Origin: CAYWKS01 sp964458935
Lineage (GTDB): Bacteria > Planctomycetota > Phycisphaerae > Phycisphaerales > Zrk34
DNA length: 64,000 nucleotides
NCBI GenBank assembly: GCA_964458935.1
Contig: CAYWKS010000002.1
Span: 62,001-126,000, forward strand
Direction of reading: 5' to 3'
In this document: positions 54,661 to 63,470 of the stretch, in pieces
How the letters are laid out: each line of letters opens with the position of its first letter
How positions within the stretch are numbered: position 1 is the first letter of the stretch
Position numbers and translations under genes: made by a program
The notes under the pieces: model-generated
Databases searched by the model: none
What the model saw: only the letters and a program-made list of their open reading frames with translations
What the model was told of the DNA's origin: nothing

Positions 54661-56685
54661 ATGCGATACTTACCGTTCTTATTGTTTTCCATTTCTTCCA
54701 TTTCAACAATTTGGGCTGCAGAATTGCCAAAGCTGAATCAATCGCTGGGTGCGGCTCAAGCCAAAACGGACGGCGACATGCTGACAGTCTCCACCGGTGC
54801 GATGACACGACAATGGAAATGGACCGGCAAAGGCCTGTTGACCCATTCACTCGCCGCGCCCGATGATAAAGTGCTGGCCGCCGGCACAGAAGAAACCGCC
54901 GACTGGCATCTGGGCGAGCCTGGCGAAGGCAAACTGGTTTCTCTCAAAGCATTTGCAGACGACGATGACCGCTTCACCTCCAAGCACTTGGCTATTGAAG
55001 CCGAGATCCAATACCCTACGCTGCACCTGAAATATGTGATTTGGGCTTATCCCGGTGCCCCTGGGTTACGCACCCAACTCTGGCTAAAATCTCCAGGCAA
55101 AGTGTCCAGCCTCGGAAGAGGGATCTCGGAATCGCTGACTTTGCAGACAGACCCGGAATCGATCTTTACATGGAGTTATCGCGCAGGATTAAAAGCGAAC
55201 ATGCATCCTTATGAGATTTTAGAAACCAAAAAACTGGAGGATAAAAACTGGCACAAAAAAACCAGCGGCCTGATGGCAGACCTGGGCGGACACGGGATAA
55301 TCCTCATCAAGGAATCGCATGCACACTCGCATATTCCCGACGATGGTTGTGCCGTCGGGGGATTTGGTCGCGACGGTCGGGCGCTGCGGGTCGATGGTCT
55401 GGGAATGCGGCCGAACGACGTTTCTTCCGATTACAAATTCTGCTGGGCGAACTGGATCATCCATTACGAAGGAAACGATGTGGATGCGCAACTCGCATTA
55501 AAACAGTTCGACCGTTTTCGCTATCCCGTTCATCCGGACCGCGACATCTTTATCATGGCCAACACCTGGGGCTCGGAGGACAAACGTCCCCCATGCCTCT
55601 ACAAAGCACGTGAGGAAAACGTGCTGCGAGAGATCGATGCCTGCGCGAATCTAGGTGTCGACCTGCTTCAGATCGATGACGGCTGGCAGAACGATAATTG
55701 GCTCCCTGCAGCGACATGGACCACGCAGAACAGACATGAAAAACCGGGCGAGATGCAGAACGGAACGATGGTGCCCAGTCAATACGACATCTATCCCGAA
55801 GGTTTCGCCAACGTCCGTGACGCGGCAAAGACTGCGGAGATCAAGCTGGGCCTCTGGCATTCATGGAAAGCGCCGCTTGAGTCCATTGTAGCGAATATGG
55901 AAAATGGAGATTTCAAGGCCTTCAAACTCGATTTCGCCATACTGGGTAAAAAGAACGATCTCGATTATCTCTACTATAAAGCCAGAAAACTGGTGAAACA
56001 TTCCGAATACACCGCGGTTGTGAACTGGGACGTAACCGAGCACCCACCCCGCATCGGTTTTTACTTTGGCCGCGATTGCGGCAACTTGTATCTCGTTAAT
56101 CGCAAAGCCGCCACGGTTCGCACTCCCGTCCTTTACAATCCCTGGCAGATTCTTCGTGACGCCTGGCTGCTGGCCAGGTACGCCAACCTCAATAAAATTC
56201 AACTGACCTTTCAGAACAAGGACCACGTTTCGGACAAAGCGAAGACGTCCGCACGGGATTATCCGCATGACTACAATTTCGCGATTACTCTTATGTCCAG
56301 CCCAATCCTCTTTCTGGAAACCCAGTTGCTCTCCGACGATGCGGTCGATACTCTTAAACCCATCATCGCCAAATACAAGTCCGAGCGGTTGGAGATGTAT
56401 AAGGGTTTTGTTTTCCCCATCGGAAAGAAGCCGGACAACGCAAGCTGGACGGGACTGCAAAACCATAACTTCAACGCCGGCACGGGCTATCTGACGGTGT
56501 ACCGGGAATTAATGAACAAAGAGCCTGCAGCAAAGCTGGCCCTCCATTTCCTCGAATCCGGAACAAAACTAAAGTTGACTGATGTCCTGACCGGTGAAAA
56601 CCGGACGGTAAGACTCAACGACAAAGCAGAACTGGAATTCAATATCCCCAAAGCCCCCGGCTTTTTGTTCTTGAAGTACGAGTGA
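54661..56685 (+). CDS. Secreted GH36/alpha-galactosidase-like glycosidase, probably horizontally acquired
   Basis: A 674-residue protein with a signal peptide (residues 1-19). The TIM-barrel half carries LLQIDDGWQND and FKLDFAI, where the Asp of K-x-D is the expected nucleophile of the GH27/GH36 melibiase clan; NWDVTEHPPRIGFYFGRDCGN probably contributes the acid/base region. The N-terminal 280 residues are a beta-rich domain. Base composition is about half A/T with codon endings unlike all neighbours, a strong sign of transfer. GGAG lies about 9 nt upstream of the ATG. The substrate is probably an alpha-galactoside, but this is inferred. Confidence 0.82.
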   Translation: MRYLPFLLFSISSISTIWAAELPKLNQSLGAAQAKTDGDMLTVSTGAMTRQWKWTGKGLLTHSLAAPDDKVLAAGTEETADWHLGEPGEGKLVSLKAFADDDDRFTSKHLAIEAEIQYPTLHLKYVIWAYPGAPGLRTQLWLKSPGKVSSLGRGISESLTLQTDPESIFTWSYRAGLKANMHPYEILETKKLEDKNWHKKTSGLMADLGGHGIILIKESHAHSHIPDDGCAVGGFGRDGRALRVDGLGMRPNDVSSDYKFCWANWIIHYEGNDVDAQLALKQFDRFRYPVHPDRDIFIMANTWGSEDKRPPCLYKAREENVLREIDACANLGVDLLQIDDGWQNDNWLPAATWTTQNRHEKPGEMQNGTMVPSQYDIYPEGFANVRDAAKTAEIKLGLWHSWKAPLESIVANMENGDFKAFKLDFAILGKKNDLDYLYYKARKLVKHSEYTAVVNWDVTEHPPRIGFYFGRDCGNLYLVNRKAATVRTPVLYNPWQILRDAWLLARYANLNKIQLTFQNKDHVSDKAKTSARDYPHDYNFAITLMSSPILFLETQLLSDDAVDTLKPIIAKYKSERLEMYKGFVFPIGKKPDNASWTGLQNHNFNAGTGYLTVYRELMNKEPAAKLALHFLESGTKLKLTDVLTGENRTVRLNDKAELEFNIPKAPGFLFLKYE

Positions 56686-56742
56686 TAGGAAGAAAACGGT
56701 TGATCCCTTGTATCTTGCTGATGATGCCTGGAAGTTCCATGA

Positions 56743-56994
56743 TCAGCCGTAAACTTCTCTCTGCTCCTCCCATCCCACTGGCAGCTTCTTCCGCAGCTTG
56801 TCCAGGCTCAGGCCGTCGGGTTCGTCGCCACAGAGGATTGCTTCGATGATATCCGGCGCAAGGTTGGTCAGGCGAAGCATCCGCCCGACGTAGGTCCGGT
56901 CGCAACCGACGTCCTTAGCCAGGTCTTCGAGGCTGGGGCACTCGCCGGATTCGAGTTGGGCCTGCCAGCGATGGCTCTTGGCGATGGATCGCAA
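56743..56994 (-). pseudogene. Fragment of a helix-turn-helix protein
   Basis: From a TTG at 56994 the frame reads LRSIAKSHRWQAQLESGE, SLEDLAKDVGCDRTYVGRMLRLTNLAPDI (read in part) and ends LPVGWEEQREVYG. This matches the helix-turn-helix C-terminal part of proteins associated with recombinases and transposable elements, as I recall them. It begins immediately after the nfu stop, without a ribosome site, so its 5' end is probably lost. It marks the right edge of the island. Confidence 0.6.
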
Positions 56995-56998
56995 TCGC

Positions 56999-57256
56999 TT
57001 ACTGCACGGGGACGACGCTGCTGACTTCCGGCACATGCTGGCGCAGGTTCTGCTCGATGCCGTACTGCAGCGTCATGGTGCTGGACGGGCAACCGACGCA
57101 GGCGCCGTGGAAACGCACGTGCACCACGCCGCCGTCCGTCACGTCGACGAGTTCCACGTCGCCGCCGTCGGCCTGGATGGCCGGGCGGATCAACTCGACG
57201 ATGCGTTCCACGCGATCGTAAATGGGGGTCGGTTCGTCTTGTGTCGTTTCGGGCAT
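56999..57256 (-). CDS. NifU-like C-terminal domain Fe-S scaffold protein
   Basis: An 85-residue Nfu domain: ELIRPAIQADGGDVELVDV and the cluster-binding CVGC within FHGACVGCPSSTMTLQYGIE (read in part). It can hold and transfer a 4Fe-4S cluster. The ATG at 57256 is chosen from homology. Its stop marks the edge of the accessory island. Confidence 0.93.
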   Translation of the reverse strand: MPETTQDEPTPIYDRVERIVELIRPAIQADGGDVELVDVTDGGVVHVRFHGACVGCPSSTMTLQYGIEQNLRQHVPEVSSVVPVQ

Positions 57257-57364
57257 CGTCTGTCGCCTTCGTGGCTTGGCGCCATGATCGGTCATTGCCG
57301 AGCCATCATAGGGTCAGGGCGGGACCGAGAAAAGGGGCGATGCGACGGGATGGCCTGCCCGGGG

Positions 57365-57406
57365 CCATGGAATAGCCCGGAGCCGATCGACTCCGGGCTT
57401 TCCATG
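57365..57406 (-). terminator. Long hairpin downstream of hsp20
   Basis: CCATGGAATAGCCCGGAG pairs with CTCCGGGCTTTCCATGG, a stem of about 16 bp with a small bulge and an 8-nt loop, 30 nt past the hsp20 stop. It lacks a U-tract outside the stem. Confidence 0.5.
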
Positions 57407-57435
57407 GCTCAGTCTTGGGTTGGCGTGAGGCCGAG

Positions 57436-57867
57436 TTACTTGACTTCGATCTTGCGGGGCTTGACCTCTTCGCGCTTGTGCAGGGTCAGCTTCAGCACGC
57501 CATCGGCCAGAGTCGCGTCGACCTTGTTCTCGTCGACGGTCTTGGGCAGGGTGAAGCTCCTCGCCACGCGGGTGTAGCGCCGCTCGTGAAGGTGCTGAGC
57601 GCCGGGCTGCTCTTCGGCCTTGCGTTCGGCCTCGATGGTCAGCACGCCGTTCTCGATCGTGACGTTCACGTCGTCCCTGCCGAAGCCGGGCAGCTCCGCG
57701 TCGACGTAGAGGTTGTCCTCATCCTCGCGGATGTCGACGGGGTACGCGCCGACGAGGTTGTTCTCCTCGTCCGCGAAATGGCGGCTCAACATGCGGTCGA
57801 AGTCACGATGCAGGTTCTCGAACGGATCACGCCAGATGCCGCTTGCGGTGCGACGGGTCGGTAACAT
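57436..57867 (-). CDS. Small heat-shock protein Hsp20/alpha-crystallin family
   Basis: A 143-residue chaperone with the alpha-crystallin domain at about residues 42-132: YPVDIREDEDNLYVDAELPG (read in part), VTIENGVLTIEAERK, RSFTLPKTVDENKVDATLADGVL (read in part) ending in the LKLTLHK strand. AAGGAGG stands 8 nt before the ATG. It holds unfolding proteins during stress. A strong hairpin lies in its leader. Confidence 0.95.
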   Translation of the reverse strand: MLPTRRTASGIWRDPFENLHRDFDRMLSRHFADEENNLVGAYPVDIREDEDNLYVDAELPGFGRDDVNVTIENGVLTIEAERKAEEQPGAQHLHERRYTRVARSFTLPKTVDENKVDATLADGVLKLTLHKREEVKPRKIEVK

Positions 57868-57923
57868 GACAAGCCTCCTTTTCTTGTTGTTAGGGCTTGG
57901 TGTCGGGTCGCTCGCGGCTTCGC

Positions 57924-57944
57924 GCCGGCCGACCGTCGGCCGGC
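57924..57944 (-). promoter_or_regulatory. Perfect hairpin in the hsp20 leader
   Basis: GCCGGCCGAC, one central base, GTCGGCCGGC: a 10-bp perfect stem about 57 nt upstream of the hsp20 ATG. It is too GC-rich to melt as a simple RNA thermometer and does not cover the ribosome site; a repressor-binding or mRNA-stability role is possible. TATAAC at 58013-58018 on the minus strand may be the -10 box. Confidence 0.35.
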
Positions 57945-58119
57945 ACAAGCCACCATGCTGATCGCAACGCCGATGCCAGAGGCCATACGCGCATATTGTT
58001 GCCATATCAGGTGTTATACAGTTAGCATCCACGCCGATGCTGCCATTTCGGCAGCGACGGGCCCTGGAGCCTGCTGGACTATGCACGCCGGACACCAGCC
58101 GGGCCCGGCTGCGGACCGA

Positions 58120-58125
58120 TACAAT
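58120..58125 (+). promoter_or_regulatory. TACAAT -10 element 7 nt before the ATG at 58133
   Basis: TACAAT, 7 nt, ATG. Same arrangement as at 4097, 9411 and 31689, again without a clear -35 box or ribosome site. Confidence 0.5.
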
Positions 58126-58132
58126 GGGTGCC

Positions 58133-58822
58133 ATGACGGGCAGGGCAGGTACATCGCGCGGGCAGTGGATTAGCGGTGGGGTGTTCTGCGCGCTGTTCGC
58201 GGCGGCGTCCGTTGTCGCTGAGGCTCAGACGCTGGAAGAGCGAGGCTTTCGGCCGGTGGACCAGATCATCGAGGACACCGACCCGCTGCGTACGAGCCTG
58301 CGCCATCTCGACGCCGGGCTGCAGACCATCGGCGAGCGCAACAATGTGTTTCGTCGCACGGCCCCTTCGCCGGGCGATTACGCCGGTAGGCCCGCACGCC
58401 CCGCGGGGTCGGCCGGCGCGGACCGGCGGTTGTATTTCGTCTCGCACGGCGTGGTCGCCTCGTTCGACCGATCGGAGTATCTGCAGACCCGCAGCGGCGT
58501 CGTGCTTCAGGCCATCCCGCCGAACACGGTCTTTCATCTTGGCCTGCCGTCGAAGCAACCAGGGGTCGCCGAGGCCGCTGACGCATCGGTGCCCGGTCGT
58601 CTGGAGCGGCGCGTGTCCCGTCAGGTCGCTGCGGACGACTTTCGGCCGGACGAACCGGCGTACGCCGGGCCGTTGCGCCTGGACCGAGCCGACCCGCCCG
58701 CACGGCAGGCGAAGTCCGGCGCCGATGTGAACCACTCGCACTATCACGCCCTGATCAAGGGTCAGCGACTTCGCGTGGTCGGCGCGTTGCAGCGTCTTTC
58801 CGGCCCGCAGCGGGGTGGGTAG
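58133..58822 (+). CDS. Hypothetical secreted protein
   Basis: A 229-residue protein with an N-terminal hydrophobic signal (about residues 15-31, ending VVAEAQ). The remainder (ERGFRPVDQIIEDTDPL, RRLYFVSHGVVASFDRSEYL, AIPPNTVFHLG) matches no family I know. The ATG at 58133 follows a TACAAT box by 7 nt. It ends 12 nt before the DtxR-type gene, possibly on the same message. Confidence 0.65.
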   Translation: MTGRAGTSRGQWISGGVFCALFAAASVVAEAQTLEERGFRPVDQIIEDTDPLRTSLRHLDAGLQTIGERNNVFRRTAPSPGDYAGRPARPAGSAGADRRLYFVSHGVVASFDRSEYLQTRSGVVLQAIPPNTVFHLGLPSKQPGVAEAADASVPGRLERRVSRQVAADDFRPDEPAYAGPLRLDRADPPARQAKSGADVNHSHYHALIKGQRLRVVGALQRLSGPQRGG

Positions 58823-58834
58823 GATACGCTGGCG

Positions 58835-59506
58835 ATGAGTGTCCAGCCCCCGCCCAGCCACAGCCGCGCCGTCGAGGACTACGTCAAGCACATCTACAAG
58901 CTGTGCGCCGAAGGGCGGCGAGCCACCACCAAGAAACTCGCCGAGCGCATGGACCTCGGCCAAGGGACGGTCAGCGGGATGCTCAAGCAACTCGCCGGCC
59001 GGGGCCTCGTCGAGCATAAGCCGTACCGTGGCGTTGAGCTGACCGAGCAGGGCCATCGGCTGGCCATGACGATGATCCGCCGCCATCGACTGATCGAGCT
59101 GTTCCTCGTGCAGACGCTCGGTTATGCGTGGCATGAAGTCGATGACGACGCCGAACGCCTCGAACACGCGGTCTCGGACCTGCTGGTCGAGCGTATCGAT
59201 CAGTTACTCGGACACCCGGACGTCGATCCGCACGGCGCGCCGATCCCCACGGCCGCGGGCGCCGTCGTCTCGCAGGACTTCAAGGCGCTGGCGGAACTGG
59301 CCCCCGGCGATTCGGGGTACATCCGTCGCGTGGCCGACGCCGACCCGGAGTTCCTGGAATTCTGTCACGACCAGGGCCTGCGTCTGAACGAGCGTGTGGA
59401 GATCGTGGCGTCGGGCCCGTTCGGGTCGTTGCGCATCCGCGCCGGCGACGCCGAGACAAGCCTGCCGCGGGAGGCGACCGAGCGGATCTCCGTCGAAGTC
59501 TGCTAG
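58835..59506 (+). CDS. DtxR/MntR-family metal-dependent transcriptional repressor
   Basis: A 223-residue regulator: winged helix (AVEDYVKHIYKLCAEG, TTKKLAERMDLGQGTVSGMLKQL read in part), a metal-binding dimerisation domain (MTMIRRHRLIELFLVQTLGYAWHEVDDDAERLEHAVS read in part, with HPDVDPHGAPIP), and a C-terminal FeoA/SH3-like domain. It should repress iron or manganese uptake genes when loaded with metal; which metal cannot be decided. No metal transporter is adjacent. Confidence 0.93.
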   Translation: MSVQPPPSHSRAVEDYVKHIYKLCAEGRRATTKKLAERMDLGQGTVSGMLKQLAGRGLVEHKPYRGVELTEQGHRLAMTMIRRHRLIELFLVQTLGYAWHEVDDDAERLEHAVSDLLVERIDQLLGHPDVDPHGAPIPTAAGAVVSQDFKALAELAPGDSGYIRRVADADPEFLEFCHDQGLRLNERVEIVASGPFGSLRIRAGDAETSLPREATERISVEVC

Positions 59507-60474
59507 CCATCGGCGCGCTTGCCGCCCTGCGACGGGTCGGGCTTGGCCCGCGCGACGACCAGGACGGTCTGCGGCCGGCCCCGCTTGGGCGCGATCCCGC
59601 CCAGACCGTAGCGCAACCCATACAACAGCGGGGCCGCGACCCGCCGCGCGACCCGGGCGGCGGCGGACGGCCGCGATGGCGGCGACCCGGTCGACCGGCT
59701 GGCCGCGTTGTCCGACCGGGGCTTGCCGTGCCCACGCCCCATCAGTTTCATCGCCGCCTTGATCAGGCGCAGGTGCGGCACGATCGAGTACCGCCGCATC
59801 TCCACCAGCTCGAAGCCCGTCTCGTCGAGCAGCCGGCGCAGGTTGTCCGTGCTGAAGAAGAACAGGTGGTCGGGATACTGGAACGTCGTGAAATGGGCGA
59901 AGTAGCGGCGGTCGACCTCGCCGAGGTTGCCGGTTTCGAACATGCACACGCCGCCGGGCTTGAGCATGCGGTGGATGGTTCGGAACTCGCCAATCGGGTC
60001 GTGGAAATGGCTGATGACGTCGCAGTGATAGATCACGTCGAAGCGTCGACCATCGAACATCGCCTCGCTGAGCGGTTTCTGCTCGCAGGGGATGCCGAGC
60101 GTGTGGGTGATGAACTCGGCCTGCGTGGGGTTGAACTCGATGGCGAAGGGCTCGAACCCGAGCCGCCGGGCTTCGTCGAGGAAGAACCCCGAGCCGGCGC
60201 CGATGTCGAGCAGGTTGCCGGCGGCGGCGTGCGGCTGAAGCACCTTGAGATGATGGCGGGCGTAACGCCGCTTGGTGTGTTCTCGCGCGCGGTGCGCCTC
60301 GGCCGAGATGTGCGCCGCCCCGTGCCCGTACAAGTCGAAGATGTCCTGGGGCTCGGGTCGCGGCGAGGTGTAGATCAGCCCGCAGCGGCGACACTGCAGG
60401 CCGGTGTAGCCGTTGTCCTCGATCACGACGCGGCTGTCGTCGGCATGGCAGAAGATGCAGTCGATGTGTTCCAC
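59503..60474 (-). CDS. Class I SAM-dependent methyltransferase with N-terminal zinc ribbon
   Basis: A 323-residue protein: four-cysteine ribbon (CIFC ... CRRC, residues about 6-32), Rossmann methyltransferase core with LLDIGAGSGFFLDEARRLGF and MLKPGGVCMFETGN, and a basic C-terminus. The ribbon-plus-methyltransferase layout is common among sugar or polysaccharide methyltransferases, but the substrate is not known. Its last 4 nt overlap the end of the convergent DtxR-type gene. Confidence 0.85.
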   Translation of the reverse strand: MEHIDCIFCHADDSRVVIEDNGYTGLQCRRCGLIYTSPRPEPQDIFDLYGHGAAHISAEAHRAREHTKRRYARHHLKVLQPHAAAGNLLDIGAGSGFFLDEARRLGFEPFAIEFNPTQAEFITHTLGIPCEQKPLSEAMFDGRRFDVIYHCDVISHFHDPIGEFRTIHRMLKPGGVCMFETGNLGEVDRRYFAHFTTFQYPDHLFFFSTDNLRRLLDETGFELVEMRRYSIVPHLRLIKAAMKLMGRGHGKPRSDNAASRSTGSPPSRPSAAARVARRVAAPLLYGLRYGLGGIAPKRGRPQTVLVVARAKPDPSQGGKRADG

Positions 60475-60501
60475 GCGAGCTCCTCGCGGCGGGGCGCGGC
60501 G

Positions 60502-61167
60502 TCAGGCCGATCCGTACCATTCGCGCATCGCGTCGAGCGTCACGCCCGCGAGGCTCTCGACGACACGGTCGGCGTGGAGCTGGTCGGCCGGGTGGGTATG
60601 CGTCACGCCGAGGGTGTGCAGCCCGGCATCGGCCGCCGCGCGGAGGCCGGCCGCGGTGTCTTCGATGGCCACGCACGCGCCCGGCCCCACGCCCAGCCGC
60701 TCCGCCGACAGGCGGTAGCACGCCGGGTCCGGCTTGGACCGCGGCACGTCCTCGGCGGTCACGATCGCCTGAAAACGCTCCATCAGCCCGTCGCCCACGG
60801 CGTGCAGGATCACCTCGATGTCGCTGAGCAGCGCGCCCGAACAGATCGCCACGGGCAGCTCCGCGGACGCGTGCTTGATGAGCTCGACCGCCCCGGGGAA
60901 CGGTCGAACCCCAGCCCCGACCACGTCGACGAAGACCGCGGCCTTGTGCTGCACGAGCTCGTCGAGCTGGCCGGGATCCAGCCGGCGCTGTTGCTCGCCG
61001 AACCACGTGGTGATCATGTCACGATCGTCGAACCCCACGTACCTGTCGAGGTACGTCGCGTAGTCGCATTCGAAGCCCAGCGGACCGAGGACACGACGGA
61101 ACGCCTCCCAGTGAAGCGGCTCGCTGTCCACGATCACCCCGTCGAAGTCAAAGACGATCGCACGCAT
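60502..61167 (-). CDS. HAD-family sugar phosphatase/phosphoglucomutase-like hydrolase
   Basis: A 221-residue HAD subclass IA protein: motif I FDFDGVIVDSEP, motif II ICSGAL, lysine in RSKPDPACY, and IEDTAAG as motif IV. Close relatives include beta-phosphoglucomutase and general phosphatases; the cap sequence does not settle which. Its ATG at 61167 is divergent from the GlmU-like gene 82 nt away. Confidence 0.88.
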   Translation of the reverse strand: MRAIVFDFDGVIVDSEPLHWEAFRRVLGPLGFECDYATYLDRYVGFDDRDMITTWFGEQQRRLDPGQLDELVQHKAAVFVDVVGAGVRPFPGAVELIKHASAELPVAICSGALLSDIEVILHAVGDGLMERFQAIVTAEDVPRSKPDPACYRLSAERLGVGPGACVAIEDTAAGLRAAADAGLHTLGVTHTHPADQLHADRVVESLAGVTLDAMREWYGSA

Positions 61168-61249
61168 GCCTCGGAGTCTAGCAGATCGAGCGTCGCGCAC
61201 GCGCCGTCGGCCGCTTGCCAACGCCCCACGGTGCGGCGATATTGGCGGC

Positions 61250-62464
61250 ATGGTGCACGTGGCGGTGTTCGATGATGGATTCGAGGGATTGGCTCCGCTG
61301 ACCGACCTGCGGCCCAGCTTCGCGCTGCGGTCCGGGGCGATGACGACGGCCGAGCGCCTGGCCGACCAGGTCAATCGCCCGGTGGAGGCGGTGATCGTGC
61401 CGCCGGCCCTGGCGACGCTGGTGGACATGCGGTTCGAGGGGGCGGTGAATCGGCTCCCGGAAGGGCAGGGGCCGTGGCTGCTGCTCAACGGGCGCTGGCC
61501 CACGATCAACGAGCCGCTGCCCAGCGAGATCAACACCGCGCTGGTCGATGCGGACGGGGCGATCGTGGCGGCGCTGCTCGACGAGAGCGAGGCGCGGCGA
61601 TTCATCAGCGCCCGCTGCGAGTTGGATGACGACGAAGCGGTGGACGTGGCGCCCGTGGCGAGCGCGGGGTTGCTGCAAAGGCCGTGGGACCTGCTCCGCG
61701 GGCTGGATGAGCGGCTGCGGTACGACTTGCCGCGGCTGGCGGGGCGGTTGAAGCCGTTCGCCGCGGATGCCCACCCGCAGGCCGCGGTGATCGGCGACCA
61801 GGGCGTGGCGGTCGCCGACCGCGTGGACGTGCATCCGTTCGTGTGCCTCGACGCGACCGACGGGCCGATCGTGCTCGACGAGGGCGCCGTGATCCATCCG
61901 CACAGCATCGTTTACGGGCCCTGCTACATCGGGCGGGATTCGATGCTGCACGCCCGGACGGACATCGGCAACGCCGCGATCGGCCCCCGCTGCAAGCTCG
62001 GCGGGGAGATTTCCGGCAGCATCATCGACGGCTTCTCCAACAAGGCGCACGCCGGCTACCTCGGCGACAGCTACCTCGGCGAGTGGGTCAACCTCGGCGC
62101 CGGCACGATCACGAGCAACCTGAAGAACACGTACGGCCCGGTGCGCGCCCGGCACGGCTGCGCCGGCGAGCCCGAGGACACCGGCATGCAGTTCCTCGGG
62201 GCCATCATCGCCGACCATGTGAAGACGGCGATCGGCACGCGGCTATCGACGGGCACCTGCCTGGCGACCGGGGCGATGATCGCGCTGTCCGCTTTTCCAC
62301 CGCGTTACGTCGACCGTTTCCGGTTCCTGACCGACCGGGGCGAGTCACGCTACGAACTGGATCGCTTTGCGCTGGTGGCCGACCGCATGATGCAGCGACG
62401 CGGCCAGCGGGTGACCGCGGACCTCGCGCATCGCTTCGCGCAGTTGTACGGGGCGCACGACTGA
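61250..62464 (+). CDS. GlmU-like bifunctional sugar nucleotidyltransferase/acetyltransferase
   Basis: A 404-residue protein of the variant GlmU type found in Bacteroidetes and Planctomycetes. The N-terminal half has a reduced nucleotidyltransferase fold (LRPSFALRSGAMTTAERL, LLLNGRWPTINEPLP); the C-terminal half is a left-handed beta-helix (HIPHS-type hexapeptides such as VIHPHSIVYGPCYIGRDS, NKAHAGYLGDSYLGEWVNLGAG). It probably makes UDP-GlcNAc. GATATT lies 6 nt before the ATG, again close for a leadered gene. Confidence 0.88.
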   Translation: MVHVAVFDDGFEGLAPLTDLRPSFALRSGAMTTAERLADQVNRPVEAVIVPPALATLVDMRFEGAVNRLPEGQGPWLLLNGRWPTINEPLPSEINTALVDADGAIVAALLDESEARRFISARCELDDDEAVDVAPVASAGLLQRPWDLLRGLDERLRYDLPRLAGRLKPFAADAHPQAAVIGDQGVAVADRVDVHPFVCLDATDGPIVLDEGAVIHPHSIVYGPCYIGRDSMLHARTDIGNAAIGPRCKLGGEISGSIIDGFSNKAHAGYLGDSYLGEWVNLGAGTITSNLKNTYGPVRARHGCAGEPEDTGMQFLGAIIADHVKTAIGTRLSTGTCLATGAMIALSAFPPRYVDRFRFLTDRGESRYELDRFALVADRMMQRRGQRVTADLAHRFAQLYGAHD

Positions 62465-62471
62465 CGCCGGG

Positions 62472-63452
62472 TCACTGGCCCGCTTCCAGCAGGACCTTGA
62501 TCACGTCGGCGCGTGCGGCCACCTGGAGCGCTTCGACCCCGTCGTCAAGCTTCATGCGGCGGGAGATCAGCGAGAGCACGTCCACCGAGCCGGCGGCGAG
62601 CAAGTCCAACGCCTCGTCGAAGGGGCCGCACCGGCTCCCGATGAGCGAGACCTCGTGGATGACGAGGGGCGAGAGGTCGACGGCGGCCTGATCGGCGACG
62701 GTGGTCTTGAGCACGATGGTGCCGCGCGGGCGGACCAGTTGCATGGCCAGCTCCAGCCCGCTCGACGATGCCGTGCAGTCGACGACGATGTCCTGGTCGG
62801 CGCGCGGCGTGAGTTCGTCGAGCAGGCGGTGGGCGATCCCCCATTTCTCGCAGAGTTCGAGCTTGCGCGGGTGCTTGCCGATGAGGCGGACCGAGGCGTT
62901 GCCCTGCGCGAGGGTCTGGGCGACGAGCAGGCCCAGCCGGCCGTCGCCGAGCACGGTGATGTAGGGTGAACCGGCGATGTGCAGTTGGCGGTTGATCTCG
63001 CAGGCCGCGGCGAGCGGTTCGGTAAAGACCGCCGCGTCATCGCTGACGGCATCCGGCACCGGCAGGAGGTTGCGGACGGGCAGGGTGAACCGTTCGGCGA
63101 AGCAGCCGTCGCGACCGGCGATGCCCAGGACCGTCCGGTCGCGGCAGTGGTTGCTCAGCCCGCCCTTGCACAGGTCGCACCTGCCGCAGACACAGTTGAT
63201 CCCGCCGACCACCCGCTGCCCGACCAGCCGCCGGGCGCGGTCGTCGGCATCCTCGGCGACCGCCTCGACGACGCCGACAAACTCATGCCCGAGCACGCCG
63301 GAGAAGCCCATGTATCCGCGGCAGATCTCCAGGTCCGTCGAACAGACGCCGGCGAGTAGCGGGCGGATGACCGCTTCGCCGGCCGGCGAAGCAGGCTCGG
63401 GCCGATCCGTCTGAAGCTGCGGTTTATGACCGTCATAGACCAGCGCACGCAC
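62472..63452 (-). CDS. Zinc-dependent medium-chain alcohol/sugar dehydrogenase
   Basis: A 326-residue MDR enzyme: catalytic-zinc Cys in GVCSTDLEICRG, HE in LGHEFVGVVE, structural zinc cysteines in CVCGRCDLCKGGLSNHC, and a Rossmann domain with VLGDGRLGLLVAQ. Related to threonine and sorbitol dehydrogenases; the substrate is unknown. GTG start at 63452. It converges on the GlmU-like gene with 7 nt between stops. Confidence 0.88.
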   Translation of the reverse strand: MRALVYDGHKPQLQTDRPEPASPAGEAVIRPLLAGVCSTDLEICRGYMGFSGVLGHEFVGVVEAVAEDADDRARRLVGQRVVGGINCVCGRCDLCKGGLSNHCRDRTVLGIAGRDGCFAERFTLPVRNLLPVPDAVSDDAAVFTEPLAAACEINRQLHIAGSPYITVLGDGRLGLLVAQTLAQGNASVRLIGKHPRKLELCEKWGIAHRLLDELTPRADQDIVVDCTASSSGLELAMQLVRPRGTIVLKTTVADQAAVDLSPLVIHEVSLIGSRCGPFDEALDLLAAGSVDVLSLISRRMKLDDGVEALQVAARADVIKVLLEAGQ

Positions 63453-63470
63453 GGGCGGGCTCCCAAGAGG

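Larger units (their letters stand above)
53414..56998. mobile_element. Accessory island from tRNA-Ala to nfu
   Basis: About 3.6 kb that breaks the pattern of compact high-GC genes. It contains inverted repeats, two dispersed repeat families, a GIY-YIG nuclease gene, 800 bp without genes, a much less GC-rich glycosidase gene and a helix-turn-helix gene fragment flush against nfu. No integrase or attachment duplication is visible, so mobility is inferred from composition and content. Confidence 0.45.
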
